Part shown: positions 37,841 to 50,500 of the stretch, one piece after another
How positions within the stretch are numbered: the stretch's first letter is position 1
Layout of the letters: each line of letters opens with the position of its first letter
Assembly: GCA_013397795.1 (NCBI GenBank)
Contig: VZTJ01005902.1
Span: forward strand, 1,871,116 to 1,935,115
DNA from: Orthonyx spaldingii
Lineage: Eukaryota; Chordata; Aves; Passeriformes; Orthonychidae
Reading direction: 5' to 3'
Length of the DNA: 64,000 nt
Made by a program: the position numbers and the translations under genes
Notes under the pieces: generated by a model
The model's input: only the letters and a program-made list of their open reading frames with translations
Told to the model about the DNA's origin: nothing
Databases searched by the model: none

Positions 37841-39886
37841 CCTAATTTCTTTAGACTTATACGAGCTATAAAAACCGTGTAATTTTGTCTCTGATTACTC
37901 CCTTCTGTGTTCATATACCCATTGCTCAGGGTCCTGAGCACCTTGTTAACCAGGAGACATCACCATGGAAGGCTGTCAGACATGGACCCACTGAGCACAA
38001 GCCTCTACTGGGTATGTGTGCTGCACTCACACCATCCTGCAGACTGGGACTCCTTGAGATTCCTCCAAAAAAACCCCAAGGAAAATAACAGCAATAACAG
38101 CCAAGCTAGGGGAATGCTAGCAAGGACTGTCTGCAAGGATATCGAGGCTGTCTCAGTTCTGCTTTGGAGTCTGCATATTACAACACACCCACGGAAAGGA
38201 CCAGACTCTTTTTCCTTTTCTTTTCCCTGTGTGCCTGAGCTTTGCTGGCATGTAACAACTCTATGCTGAACTTTGGTCCTGCCTTCTCCAATCTTTAGAA
38301 CAGCATGCTCTGAAGCACCACTTGTTATTAGTCAGATGGGAAAGAGATGGGACTAGATTCCCTAGTTATTTTTAATGGCACTTTGTAGTATACTGCAGAG
38401 CCTTGCTCCCCTCCGTGAAGGGTAGGCTGTCATGACGCTCCTGTTGTATGGTATGGTACTGATAATCCACTCCTATTTTAGATGATTTATTGTTTGTTTA
38501 ATGGAAAGTCATCAAGTTGTCTTTTTAGATAATGTTGAAGCTGATTAACTATCAAGCTATATGTGTTTTAAAAATTTTTTTAATAGAAAGTGTTTTCTGG
38601 TGTTTTACAGGGCAAAAAAAGCATCTCAGACTTGGAGCACTAGCAGTTTTTTGGGATGTATTCCGATAGGAAAACTCAATAAGTCACTGCTAATTGCACC
38701 CCAAAAATTTGGTGTCTGTAAGTGCAAAGTGGGCCTCTGCTTCTTTCCAGTCAGGACTGCCTCCACACACAGGCCAGGACCAGTTACCTTCAAATAAAAG
38801 CTCATTTCCCTATCACTTTGCTTCATATAATGGAATATTGACCCCAATTAGCCTTGGTTTCTAATTGTACCTGACACAGCAAAGGCCCCTGGTGAGGGAC
38901 AGTCCCAGCACCATGCACTTTAAAATGCACTATGGGCAAAATTCATACAAAATCCTTGCATAGGAAGAGGAAGCCTAGATAACTCATTTTCTTCCCTACC
39001 AAAGAGTACTTCAATATTTTCATTTCTTGGAGACTAATGAAAATTGCAGGACCATGGGTGGTTTTTTTTTTTACTTTATTCCTCTGTAAATACAGACTGA
39101 GTCATTAACAGGAGAAGTAACAGAGTGATCCCAATAGTCTGCCTCTTTAACACTGGAGTCTGTATCTATTTCTCTGCTGCTCCTGGAGGCAGCACTTAAC
39201 AGCCACCTCCAGGATGATGTGGCTCAGAGGCAACCAGCCTCGTTGCTGAGCACTGTGATTTTTTTTTCAGCAACCAGGCAGCTTGTTTAAACCACCACGG
39301 AGCAGGGGCAGAGCCTGCAAGAAGCTGAGGTAATCATTTTCACATTAACTATCTGGCAAAGATGTGGGCTGCAGACAGGGAGAAGGGATACAGAGGGAAG
39401 GAAGAGTTGCAGCAAATGACAGTGAAAAATGAAGAAACAGTCTTTTAAAAGAAAACCAGTGTTCCTTGGAAAGGTATGACACTGCAGGAAGACTGAAGGC
39501 AGAGAAGGGAAGGCAGAAAGGCTGCACATCTGCATTCTGCACATTTAGTTCTAGTGTACTCTTTAGCCTTTATCTTTTTAGTTGTTGTTTTTCAGGCCAT
39601 CTGCAAAAGTTTTGCAAAAGACTCTCACTTCCAAAGCAAACCAAAAAGTCAGGGTACAGTGGTGGTGTGTCTTAACTATGGATTTTTTTTTCAATTTTGT
39701 TTTTCTGAGATGGCTGCTGAGGAAATAAAACCTCATGCAATTTCCAACAATAAAAAGTGAATCAGTTCTTTTGCTTAAGAAAAAAAACCCCCTAATTTTC
39801 ATATTTCCATATTTAATTTTTGCACTTGCATGTACATTTCTGTTATCTTCCAGCCACATGTTGCTATTTGTCTCTGTAGTGAAGGA
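37841..39886. other. Unique non-coding sequence without genes
   Basis: The 120-codon and 67-codon frames at 37885-38269 overlap in different frames and match no family. The paired frames at 38561-38847 and 39287-39675 are likewise on opposite strands without similarity. No gene is supported. Confidence 0.4.
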
Positions 39887-39945
39887 TTTTTTTTCCTTTT
39901 TTTTTTNNNNNNNNNNNNNNNNNNNNNTTTTTTTTTTTTTTTTTT
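39887..39945. repeat. Poly-T tract interrupted by an assembly gap
   Basis: T runs flank 21 undetermined bases at 39907-39927. The left flank is T with one CC pair, and the right flank is T18. The gap is almost certainly a homopolymer that could not be resolved, so its real length is unknown. The open frames running through it, with undetermined residues, are artefacts. Confidence 0.9.
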
Positions 39946-42900
39946 GACTGTGGGCTATGTGAAGCCTGACTTGCATGTAAAAGATCCACAGAGAAAAAAT
40001 CCTCCAGTCCTCACTGAATTAAAGAGAGCTGGCATGCCTCAGGTTTTGTGGGAGCACTCCATCCTCAGCACCACCTTGGGTGGCACATGGAGCAGGCAAG
40101 GAGCACAACACACCTACATGTAGGACCAAGGTCTCATGGCCAGTGCAAAGTCCCACAGCAGATCAACAGGCGTGGGTAATGGGAGACAGAAAACAATTAG
40201 CAGCCACTCACTTTTCCAAAAATCAGCCAGCTTTGGCCAACTAAACACTGTTTAACACTTAGCCAGTAACTCTGCAGCTTCCACAGAGTAGGAACCTAAA
40301 CTCAGGCAGAAGGAGAGCTCTCAGATTTATGAGACCATTCCAGGCAATTTCACTGTATTTAGGTTGTTGTTTATGTTAGTCACCCTTCAGCTATCTGACT
40401 TTCAATGAGATTCAGGCTTGTAAGATATTTGGGTACTTTTGAAAAGGTTACATGCAGTCAAAAGCAGGCAGCCAAGACTCCTGCACTCAGCCAGAATTAG
40501 TGAGGCAGCTCTCAGCCTTACGATACGCCTTAACCCAGCAGCAGCAGTGCTTGGACAGACATCATTTCTGTTGTGCTTGTTGGCAGACAAGATTTCAGAC
40601 AGACTCTGGTTATGATTTAGTTTTGGTCTACATGTTCAGTACTCAGTCAAAATCCTTGTGCAGCCAATACAACGACTGCCTTCAAGAGGAGAGAGAGTAA
40701 ATGCAATGTTTTCGGTTTGAACAATATTTCAGTTGTTGTTTTGTCAGTGGACCACAGCCACTCGTGAACTGCTCCAATCTGCTCCCAAACTGTAGACATC
40801 TCTGCTTTGTCCACATAAAGTGTATTCTATGAACAAGCCCTGCAAATTTGCAGAGGGGACATACCTCCAGCTCCAGCGTGTCACTGTTGCTTCTGGTGCC
40901 ATCATGGGCCAAACGCACCAGTGTTCCTGCTCTCTGACAGGCACGCTCTGCACCTGCAGTAGGAAAAGATGTTTAACATAAGGTTTTTTCCAGCGCTGTT
41001 GACAGAGTTGGGACTCAAAAAACACAACAGTGCATGTTGTGTGTCACCTGGTATTTATCTCCCTGCCTTCTCATTCTTAGGTTTCTGTATCTCCACATTT
41101 ACAATTCTTCCCTCCATGGCACCCAGGTACCAGCCAAGCCATGCAACTGCAGTTCCCAAGGTTTGGGAAGTGACTATTGATAAGGTATGAAGACTATGGT
41201 ATCTTGTATGGGATTTGACAGATTTCAAACTTAAAGAGGCTATGAGTAAAATCAGTATGAAAGTGAGACTCTGGAAGGCATTTGAAAATTAAGGACAAAG
41301 TAATGGACTTTCATGCAGTTTCTTCAATTTCCAAATGTACCTGCAACTAATATTGAATTATCACTATAAATATTAAACATTATAAAGACACTAGATTACT
41401 ATTTCTAATGTAAAGGGAAAAAAAGTGTGGATTTCTTTTTTCTTCTGGGGGGAAAGTGCTTGTGTGTCATTTGGCAGTTTAAAGGTTTAACTAGCTAATT
41501 CCTATGAAAATCTTGAAATTGAAGCCAAAGATATCCTGGTATTACACACTTTTCTCCTGAATCTCTATTCATGTTCTATGGCAAATGTAGCATTTGCCTT
41601 CTGGAGCAGTTAACATAAAAGGTCTTGGTTAAGAGAAGCTTTTCTCTTGGAAAAGATAATCTGCCTTCAAAGTTATGAGTTAAACAACTGAGTGGTCTAA
41701 TTGATTGAACATTTACAAATTATAATTGAATTTGTGCTAAACTATGTGAAAAAGATTTATGTTCTGCTTCCCAAACTGTTTATCCCTCTTTTTTTTTTTT
41801 TCCTGTGTGTGAGCATGTGTGAACTGAATCTTTAGGAACTCCTGTCACTTGATGCATCATTGAGGTGGTTAAACACATTGCATTATGGCAGTCTGTCACA
41901 TCAGTGTTTCAAACTGAAATACTGGACTTGACACATCCCTGGAAAAGGAAGTCAGACCATCCAAAATCCAGAGTTATGTTTCTTTTGAAACTTGAGATTC
42001 GGAAGACAGAATTTTCACTTACTTAACTCCAATTGCAGGGGGAAAAGAAAAGTAAGAAAACAAAAACAGGTTTAAGTAATTGCAATGCAGCTTTTTAAGC
42101 ATTAAAAATAATTTTTCTGAAAATATTAGTGTCTTGTTGTCCTGCTTGTGAGTGGAGACAGCCAACATTCTGTAAATACCCATATTTATTTTGGTGAACC
42201 TCTGTGAAGTAATTATGGAAGGACAATAAAGGGAACAGAATCTGAGTCTTCAACAAACAAAATGTAATGCATTGCCATATTTCTGTGCAGCAATTTCATG
42301 AATATGAGTCCAAAAGCATGTGAAGTCTCTCCTGAGCCCTTGATGTTGATGAAAATTTAGTCAATGAACATTCTGTAGAGAATGTTTCTTTCAACAGGAT
42401 GTGATCTAATATTCAGATGAAGATCTGTAATAATTTTGGGGCTGTATCTTGTATTTCCAAAGGAAGACTTACAAGTCCATTGAAATGCAAAGGTTAACTT
42501 CTAGGTTTGTACAGAACATGCTTCAAAACAATGGCATCAGCAACAAAGGTAGGATTTTTTTTTTAAATCTTGTTTTCCTATGTATAAACACCAAAATAAT
42601 TAAAAAATCTTTCACCATATTCTTCAGCTTAACCCATTCTCACACTGTAACCTGCCACATTGCCTAGACAAGTTCACTGATCATACACAAGACTGAATGT
42701 GATCACCTTCTACTCTAACCAGAGTATCAGACTTTCTTTTTGGTGAATTCATAACAAAAAAAAATTAAAAGTTGTCAAGATTATGAACAGCCATATTTCA
42801 ATATTATAATGCAAAAAGGTAGAAATAGGACCAGGAAATTCTAGTTTTCTAACTTTAATCCGCATATGATAGTGTAGATGAGTACTTAGTATGGAAACAA

Positions 42901-45900
42901 GAGTGAAGATGGATTGCCAGATTTGGCGAAAAAAAACTGCTTTCTGGAAAATATCGCCATTTTAAGATTATATGCAAGTCTCAGTTGTTTAGTGTTTGTC
43001 TGTTACAATGAAGGATATACAATATATTAAGTTTAACAATAAAAATATAATCCTTATTAATATCAGAGACTTGAAAATGTGCCACACTATCAAAAGCATG
43101 CATTGCATGTATTGTTTCTATTACGTTAATCTAAAGCTTTGTTTGGAATTGAATTCATTATTTGTAAGCTCTTTGGGGTTAACAACAACATTTGTTGAAA
43201 TTTCTAAAATATTCTACTGTTTGGCATGCTTAACAAAGCTCTTGTGCAAGGAATGAGAAGTATTAAAATAATCTTAAATCATCAGTGGATTCCAAAGAAT
43301 CTGTTACTTGAATACCCCATGGCATCTAAGATCCAAATTATGTGATATTTTCTTCTTCCTTCCATCTCAGAATCATCTGTAAATGACTCTTCTTTCCATC
43401 AACAGTTTTCTGGTGATAAAGTCCTGCCTCTTACAACGCCCACCTCAGAGCTCCTGAGTTTATAATATGCATTCAAGGCCTCACGGGATTCTCTAACATT
43501 TACACAGCTGTGTCAAACACTTCAAAATTAACCACCTGACCTCCCCAAAATGCTCAAAGAGCTCAAATTCCTTATTGCACACAAAAGAATCAAACACATT
43601 TGGAGGCCCTAGGGCCATGATGTTTTTTTAGCTATCAGGCATAAAAACCCCTCCATCCACTTTTTCAGAGGGCTCTGTTTCACCAGTGCCTTTTTCATCT
43701 GCTCTCCACATTCTGCACTATCTTCTGTCTCCACAAAGAAGCCATCTCTACCAGAGAGGCAATAAATGACCATTGAAAAAAGAATGGTCACTTTTAACCA
43801 GAAACACAAGAGGTGCTAAATCAATACCAAATTCACAGCTGGGACCTAATCTTACTCTTTGCGGAGTACAGACTACAATCTTTACTGAGCTTCAGTCTGA
43901 TTTCTAACCCACTACAGGATAAGGCCTAAACCTTTACAATAATTCTTTTCTATTCTGATTCATAATTAATTATTAGAGTGAATACCTTCCTTTACTTTTT
44001 ATCTCATCTCAGGATTCATTTTACATGAATGAAACTTCTGTGAAAAAAGCAGTTTTCCCACAGAAATTTACTCCCAAGAGGGTTGTTGAACTGAAGAGCA
44101 GAGGGACAAACACTCTTGGCACTCACATAGGAGCAGCTCTAAGGTTGTTCTGGGTACACTCCACTCCCAAGGAGAGGTTAAATCCTCATCACCTTAGACA
44201 TGTTCCACATAGGTTAAAATACAGCAAATTGATACAATAGGGCTTTGTCCCTTAACAGGGACGCAGTCACTGTCCAGCTCACATTGTCTCAGTAAAATAG
44301 CACTGGTTTCTTTGCAAAATTGCCTGATAAGGCCACAGCAGGGTCTGGATTTACCCATTACCACAGGGTTTAATGACCTTAAGCACAACACTGAATTACA
44401 CCTCCAATTGCTATTTCCATCTGATTAACACTGAAAAATGCAGAAGGCTGGGTACATATATACAACATTGGTAAATGGACTTACACATTGAGCCATAACA
44501 TGCAGCACTTAATCCTCATTCAACACTTAATTCACAATTATTTACTGAGCCTTTCAGAAAGGGATGTGATACTGCAAAATACAGAACTGAAAAAGTTGGT
44601 CTGCTTAAAAAAAATGAATAAGCCATTGGCAATAAACTTTTAGGAAATCTGTCACTGAAGGGATCTTATGTAGCCACTGCTCCTACTACCCATACCAAAG
44701 GTTCACCAAAGTCATGATTTTGCAAATAACTACGCAGGAATAGGAGAAATGAGTTCAAATATTTGCTCTTGGCCATAATCTGAAGCAAATAAATGTAAAA
44801 TTCACAGACATAATTTGGTAAAATAATTGTCTGTTTTACTGTTGTGGCATAACTGCCTGCAGTTCATCCAAATGCTCATCAACCAGTCTAGAAGTTTATC
44901 TAAACTGGGCATAACAGTCATTAAGAAACTCGGTGAAAGGTAGGTTATGGATGTAGAACAATACTACCATTTTTAAATTACTAAAATAAAGCTTTGAGTT
45001 ATAATAAGAACCAGAGCTAAAAGTTGAATGCCAGCTTTTTTTTTTGTTTTGTTTTAGGCTTTCATGTTGACCTCTGCTCTACACAAACTTAAATCTGTTT
45101 TACATCAGAAGCTGCAGGGATGGAAGAGTACATGGGAAAAGAACATGTCTGGGAGTTCAGAGAGGACCAGCTAAATTTTTTGAGCTCCAGTGGGATTGGT
45201 GACCTAACTAAAAAGCAACAAACAGCAGGTGAGAGGGAGGATTTAAATATAAATAAGGACACTTTGAAGCCATAAGTTTTTATTGATCACATTCACATTT
45301 ACAAATCAAAGTCTCTGCTCTTAGAAAAACATTTAACTAAGAAAGAATCCAAAATTCATAAAATACCAAGCAGGGAAAGAAAAAATATTAGAGAAAAATA
45401 AAAACATGGAATCACATTGATAAATATTCTCCAGACTAAAAGAATCAGCTAAATACCCTATTTTCTTTAATTAAAAATGACTGAATTATTTAAGGATATC
45501 TGCCTGAATTAATTATTGAAGAAACATCAAGATCTGCCTAGTGGTGTGATTACTGGTTTATATGGTTATTAAGATCTGCCCATTTGGATCTGAACTCAAC
45601 CTCCAATTAAAAAAGTTTTTAGAAATTCAATCCCACAAACAACTTAGACCATCCACACTCCACACTTTAAAATGGTTAAATGTTTTAATTTACATAATTC
45701 ATTCATTAGTAAAAAATAAGGACTTCTTTTCTTTTTGCGGTGGTCAATGTATACAAAGAAACAGTGCCCATTTTATGGCCATGGTTTAGCAGACAGCATT
45801 TGCCATCCTACTAAAGGCGCTGCTCACACTCTATCCATGGGATCAGAGTTCAAATAGCAGCACACTCAATCTGGAAAAAAGTGGTGGTTGCGATAGCATA

Positions 45901-46797
45901 GTAATACCAGTTGTAGATAACAATCTGAAAAGCTGAGACCACTGAAACACGATGGTTGGCAGTTAGAAAATATTTGTGTGTTTTACCAGAATGTAGCCCA
46001 ATACACTGCCGACTGGGAGAAATAAAAATCTGGTGGGAAGACACAAAATTAGATCAGAGCTCCCTCAAATGAAAAGTAATCCAATCTTGCTGAACTGAAA
46101 TGTGATCATCCGGATAGCATTTCTATCAGCTCATTCATTTCAAACTCAATTTAATGCTGTATTAGAAACTTTATTTTAACCAATCCTAATGCATAGGTGC
46201 CACTTGGCTGCCAGAGCAGGCCCATGAGTACATGTAAACAGCCCTTCCTCCACAGGGACCCCATAACCACAGTTTGTGAACAGAGACACAGATTCCCTCC
46301 ACCAAGTGAAGGCAGACAGCTGAGGTACTGAATATCATAAAATAGGATTTACCAGCTTCTACAAGATGTGCATTCAGCCCAGTGACCAAGGGGATGCCTG
46401 GGAATTAGTAGAAGCAAGGAACAAACATTTAGTGATATTTAGACAGAAAACTTTGCCAGTGTCCCAAAATTTGCAGCTTAGAGGCTTGCCACTAGCAGAC
46501 CTTGCTGGAGTTCTCTTCCACAAACTTCTCCAGTAGCCTACCGACCTGCCTCAAAAAGCATGAATCAATACTCCCAGCATGCAGGCTTGCACTGTGCAGA
46601 ACCATCATGGTCACCTCTGAGGCTGTGCATGTTGCCTTCATTCAATCCCCACACTTCTGGTATCAGAAAAAATAGTGGGCACTTGTTCATTTCCATGGCA
46701 GTCATGATCTTCTGAGCCTTTTTCTTATCTTCTCTGCATTACCTTTTTGGCAGGCTTAAGAATATGGCATATGTGGATGTTCCTTCTGCAAAGGATG
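39946..46797. other. Long unique non-coding stretch
   Basis: No gene or confident repeat in about 6.9 kb. Frames near 40402-41190 overlap on both strands and show no domain. T13 lies at 41789-41801. Composition is typical AT-rich intergenic or intronic DNA. Confidence 0.45.
41789..41801. repeat. T13 homopolymer
   Basis: Thirteen T bases followed by CCTGTGTGTG. Simple tract. Confidence 0.8.
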
Positions 46798-46890
46798 TGA
46801 AGTCAGGACTCCAGGGTTCTGTGGTTGCTCCTCTGCTCCATGAAGAGCGCTCACATTCCTTTGCCTTGTAGTTAATGATTCGCCTCGTAT
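46798..46890 (+). repeat. MIR-like SINE relic
   Basis: AGTCAGGACTCCAGGGTTCT followed by a decayed GCTCCTCTGCTCC and TCACATTCCTTTGCCTTG matches, in order, the amniote MIR-type consensus: the GGACTCCTGGGTTCT block, the CTCTGCC block, then the TCACTT...TGTGCCT block. It is worn but the order of three blocks supports the call. Not checked against a repeat library. Confidence 0.5.
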
Positions 46891-47404
46891 GGCCTGAATT
46901 ATTTTCCAAATATTCCTGGTTTTTCTAGAGGAAAGAGTCGTGATGACAGTTCTAATCTAAGACCTAATTTAGATACCAGGCTGGTGTTTAGAAGGAGACA
47001 GAGTTAGATCAAATTGCACTAAATTTATCAGGTGAAGATCTAAGTGTTTCTGTTTAGTGAGATGCAGAAATTTGTGCCATTAATGTTTGCTATTTGACAG
47101 TGGTTTCTTTTCATTACATGAAATGAGAAAATGGAGCCAGTTCATTATGAAGATAGTGAAAGTTTTAATAAGGCCAATACAGGCTGAATCCTACAAGTGC
47201 ATGTGGGGAAAGTAATGTATAAAAATGCAACATCAAAGAAAGATGAGCAGGGAATGGAGAGCAGAGAAACATGTAATGAGCCGAGTCAGACTGAAGTCTA
47301 AGATAATTGCTTAAAGATTACAGCACTTGGGAAATACTATCCTACAGCAGGAGTAGAAAATGGATTTAAATGAATGGGACCCAGTCAATCTGTAACCACA
47401 TTGT
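46891..47404. other. Unique sequence between two MIR-like relics
   Basis: No gene recognised. No recognisable link between the two relics, which lie in opposite orientation. Confidence 0.4.
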
Positions 47405-47525
47405 AAGGGCCAAGATAATTTCCCCCATTTTTTGGGTGTAGAAGCTGAGGCTATGAATACATCTAGCAGTGAGGGTCTCACCCAGAACAGATCAGCTCAG
47501 TCTGGGGTCTGACCTGACCCAACTT
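47405..47525 (-). repeat. MIR-like SINE core relic
   Basis: CCCCCATTTTTTGGGTGTAG then AAGCTGAGGCTATGA resembles the antisense MIR core (CCCCATTTTACAGATGAGGAA then ACTGAGGC). The following CACCCAGAACAGATCAGCTC and GGGGTCTGACCTGA fit the next consensus blocks. Divergence is high, as expected for a pre-avian SINE. Confidence 0.45.
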
Positions 47526-50500
47526 GTTCTTTGCCCAAAAACTTCTTCTAAATATTTTTCGTATTAATTCTGGGGCTAGAGAAAACTTAATAACCTGTCA
47601 GTGTGAAATAATTAACTTTCCTAATGGCAAAGAGTGGGGTTTGTGGCCCAGTTTAAGTTCTTGCTGTTTGTACAGTGTTAAATAAGCCAGTTGATCAATG
47701 GGGCTCTGATGATTTATTAACATTATGCTGCCAATGAGAACTCACGCTGAAACGTAGGATGGCTCAAACTTAATTTTAAAATACTGAAGGGAATCTCAAT
47801 CCTTTCAAGGACTTATAGAACTGGTTGTATATTTGTCATATATTAACACAAAAAGTAAAATACATCTGAATAATAAGGAATGCATCTTTCACCAGTTCAA
47901 AGTATTGCCAACAACAGTAATAGCAAATTGTGTTTTATCATGCTTTCTTGCAATTCCACAAAAATAGCTTGATATCCCAGTGTATTAGGCAATTCCTATG
48001 TTGTGAACTAAGTACCTTTTTTCAAAAAGAGGAAAAAACCACCTAAATCTATTTTAATTTGTATAAGAGTACTTTATTCTTTCATTTCATTTTCATTTCA
48101 ATGAAAACAATTCAACTGACCTGAAGTCTCACTGAAAATAATTTGAACATTATTAAAACAAAACAGTACAAATCACATTTGTGTTTTCTCACGAAACATT
48201 CACAGCACCAGACTGCAATAGTTAAGATCATTATTTCTAAAATTTGATTCATTATTTATACCTCATTTAGGGTGATAGTGCACCTACCTAGTAGAGATTT
48301 ATTTAGCAATTGTCTGCTACCCCAAGAAATGCTGCTGTTCTCCTTCACCTTTCTAAATACACACATAAGCAGCATTTCAGGGGAAACTGATCCGTAAACA
48401 ATTACCAGGCACTAAAAATCACATGGGAAGCCAAACATAACTTATATTAAGGGATTTGATTATGTGCACTAACGTCAGCTTGGGTGTATTTTTACAGTTC
48501 AAATTAGCAACTTTAAAATATATGTATATATTAAAGAGAATTGTGTGAGGATCCTGGAGATGTAGTAACAGTCAAAATATTACTACACTTTGGACTTGCT
48601 TGGGCTTTCATCTGAGATGTGTACTGTTTGATAAAGATGGTTAAGTATTGTCTTCCCCATTTCCCACTTTAAGAATATGAACCACAGATAGATGGAACAA
48701 TTTCCGAAGCTATTAGAAAGACCTTTTCATACTGGGGAAAAAAAAGCCCAGCTGAACCTTAGGGCTACATCCACACTGGCAAACAGTGCAGACCAGAGGA
48801 AGCAGATTTTCAGAGCAAAGCAGTTGACAGTGAGGACCAGAAATCTATATTACAAGAAATTTTAATTTTAATTCATTAATTTATTTTTACTTTGGACTAT
48901 CTTTTGTTTAACCCCACAGACCAAGTGCCTATTTCTCTCTGGAATGTATCAGATGTAGGTGGTTTACTTTTATTCAAAATTAATTCCAGTTCATGCACTT
49001 GAAATAGTTCCTCAACATAAGCAAAAGCATAAATGGTGGAGATGATCACAAGACCTACTTTAGAAGTTCCCATCTGATCCAAGCTAACATTCAAAGGCAG
49101 ACTCAGCCTTTGCAATGTCAGCTGGACAGAGCCTGATTCAAAGCAGTGCGGAGCCAGCAGTGAGGTGAGGATTAGGGGCATTTCCAGAAGCTCCAGTGGA
49201 ACTAGGTTTTGGGGCACCAGGAGACATTGTTTTGTTACCCCTTACCTATTTCTGCACAGATATGCTCTGCAGCTCTTGGATTTGCATTCTTGCTCAAAAC
49301 ACGCGAATCTTACCACACACCGTATTGGGCGTGAAAGCTATCCACATGACAGGCAGTCTTCCAGAGACAATAATAATCTTCAGGTGATGCCAACAACTTT
49401 TACTGACTGCGTGCAGTGCTCTGTGGAGCCCAGTCACTCAACATAGTCTCAGAGCAACAAGAAAACGTCTCCAGCTTTGCTATGCTCTGTCAGCTTTCTT
49501 ACTGCTTCCAGAAGTTAGTTATGGGGACTTTGCTGATACATTTACATGAAAAGACAATGTACTCTTCAGCTCTCTGATACACATGTTAGATTATATTTGC
49601 ATATCATGTTCCATGAGAGTCCATGGACGTCTCAGGCATCAGGGAGTTTTCCATGCATCCAGAATACACAATTCTATGAAGCCAGCAATGTGTAGACTTC
49701 CCCAAGCCAGCTTCAGTGAATTTTATGTCTGTGTAATGGAAATGAACACTGTGATATTGCTTGTCATCAGAGACCTGCTGTATCTGTGATGCAAATAATA
49801 ATAATTGTTGGATAATTGTTCCTTTGTTAGTTTTGTTTTGAGTAGATAGACAAGGAGAAAAGAAATTTAAAGGTAGAGAAAGAAAGGTCAACAGAAAAAT
49901 TCCAGAAAAATTTCTGGAAGAATATATCTTTTATATAAAGGATTTGAGGGAGCAGATTAGGTTGTTTACACTCATTTAGCTTGAGGGATTGTCCATCATG
50001 TGAACAAAGCATGTCCGTGTTGAGGATTTTGGACCCAGCTAATTTTCAAGTGTAATGTAGACCTTGAGAACTCTGGCCCTGAGCGCTGTCCCTATATCCT
50101 AGATGTGCTGAGGTTTGGAAAAATGCTAAGTGGTCTACAGAGGTTTGCATGTGTATGCAAGACTTGTTATATGGAGATCCATTCCAAAGGAAGTTAAGGT
50201 ACATACTTACTATGTAGACATAGCTGTTGAGGCATTTTTGAAAAATCAAAGAGTACAAAAGTATCATTTAAAAGTTGAAGAGGATTTAATACCAAATCTT
50301 TAGTCCCTTATGCAACCAATTGCTACCTTGTACTTCATAAAATATAGTAGAGCAGTTGAACTGCAGGCACTATAACTTGTACTTTGACTCTACCTAAATG
50401 TAAAAAGTAATAAATTACAGTGAGTGATCCTAGCTTTTTAACTAGCATTCCAAGTCCATTTGCCTTTCTAATGCATTTTGAAAAAGATAAATGCCAAACA

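Noticed and set aside
37885..38269. Overlapping 67- and 120-codon plus-strand frames
   Set aside because: Two different frames over the same DNA with no family similarity; the Pro/His-rich look follows from base composition.
39578..39976. 132-codon minus-strand frame with undetermined residues
   Set aside because: It runs through the assembly gap and poly-T tract; the Lys-rich part is translated homopolymer.
48897..49446. 106-codon minus and 93-codon plus frames
   Set aside because: They overlap on opposite strands and resemble no known protein; no splice or promoter support.
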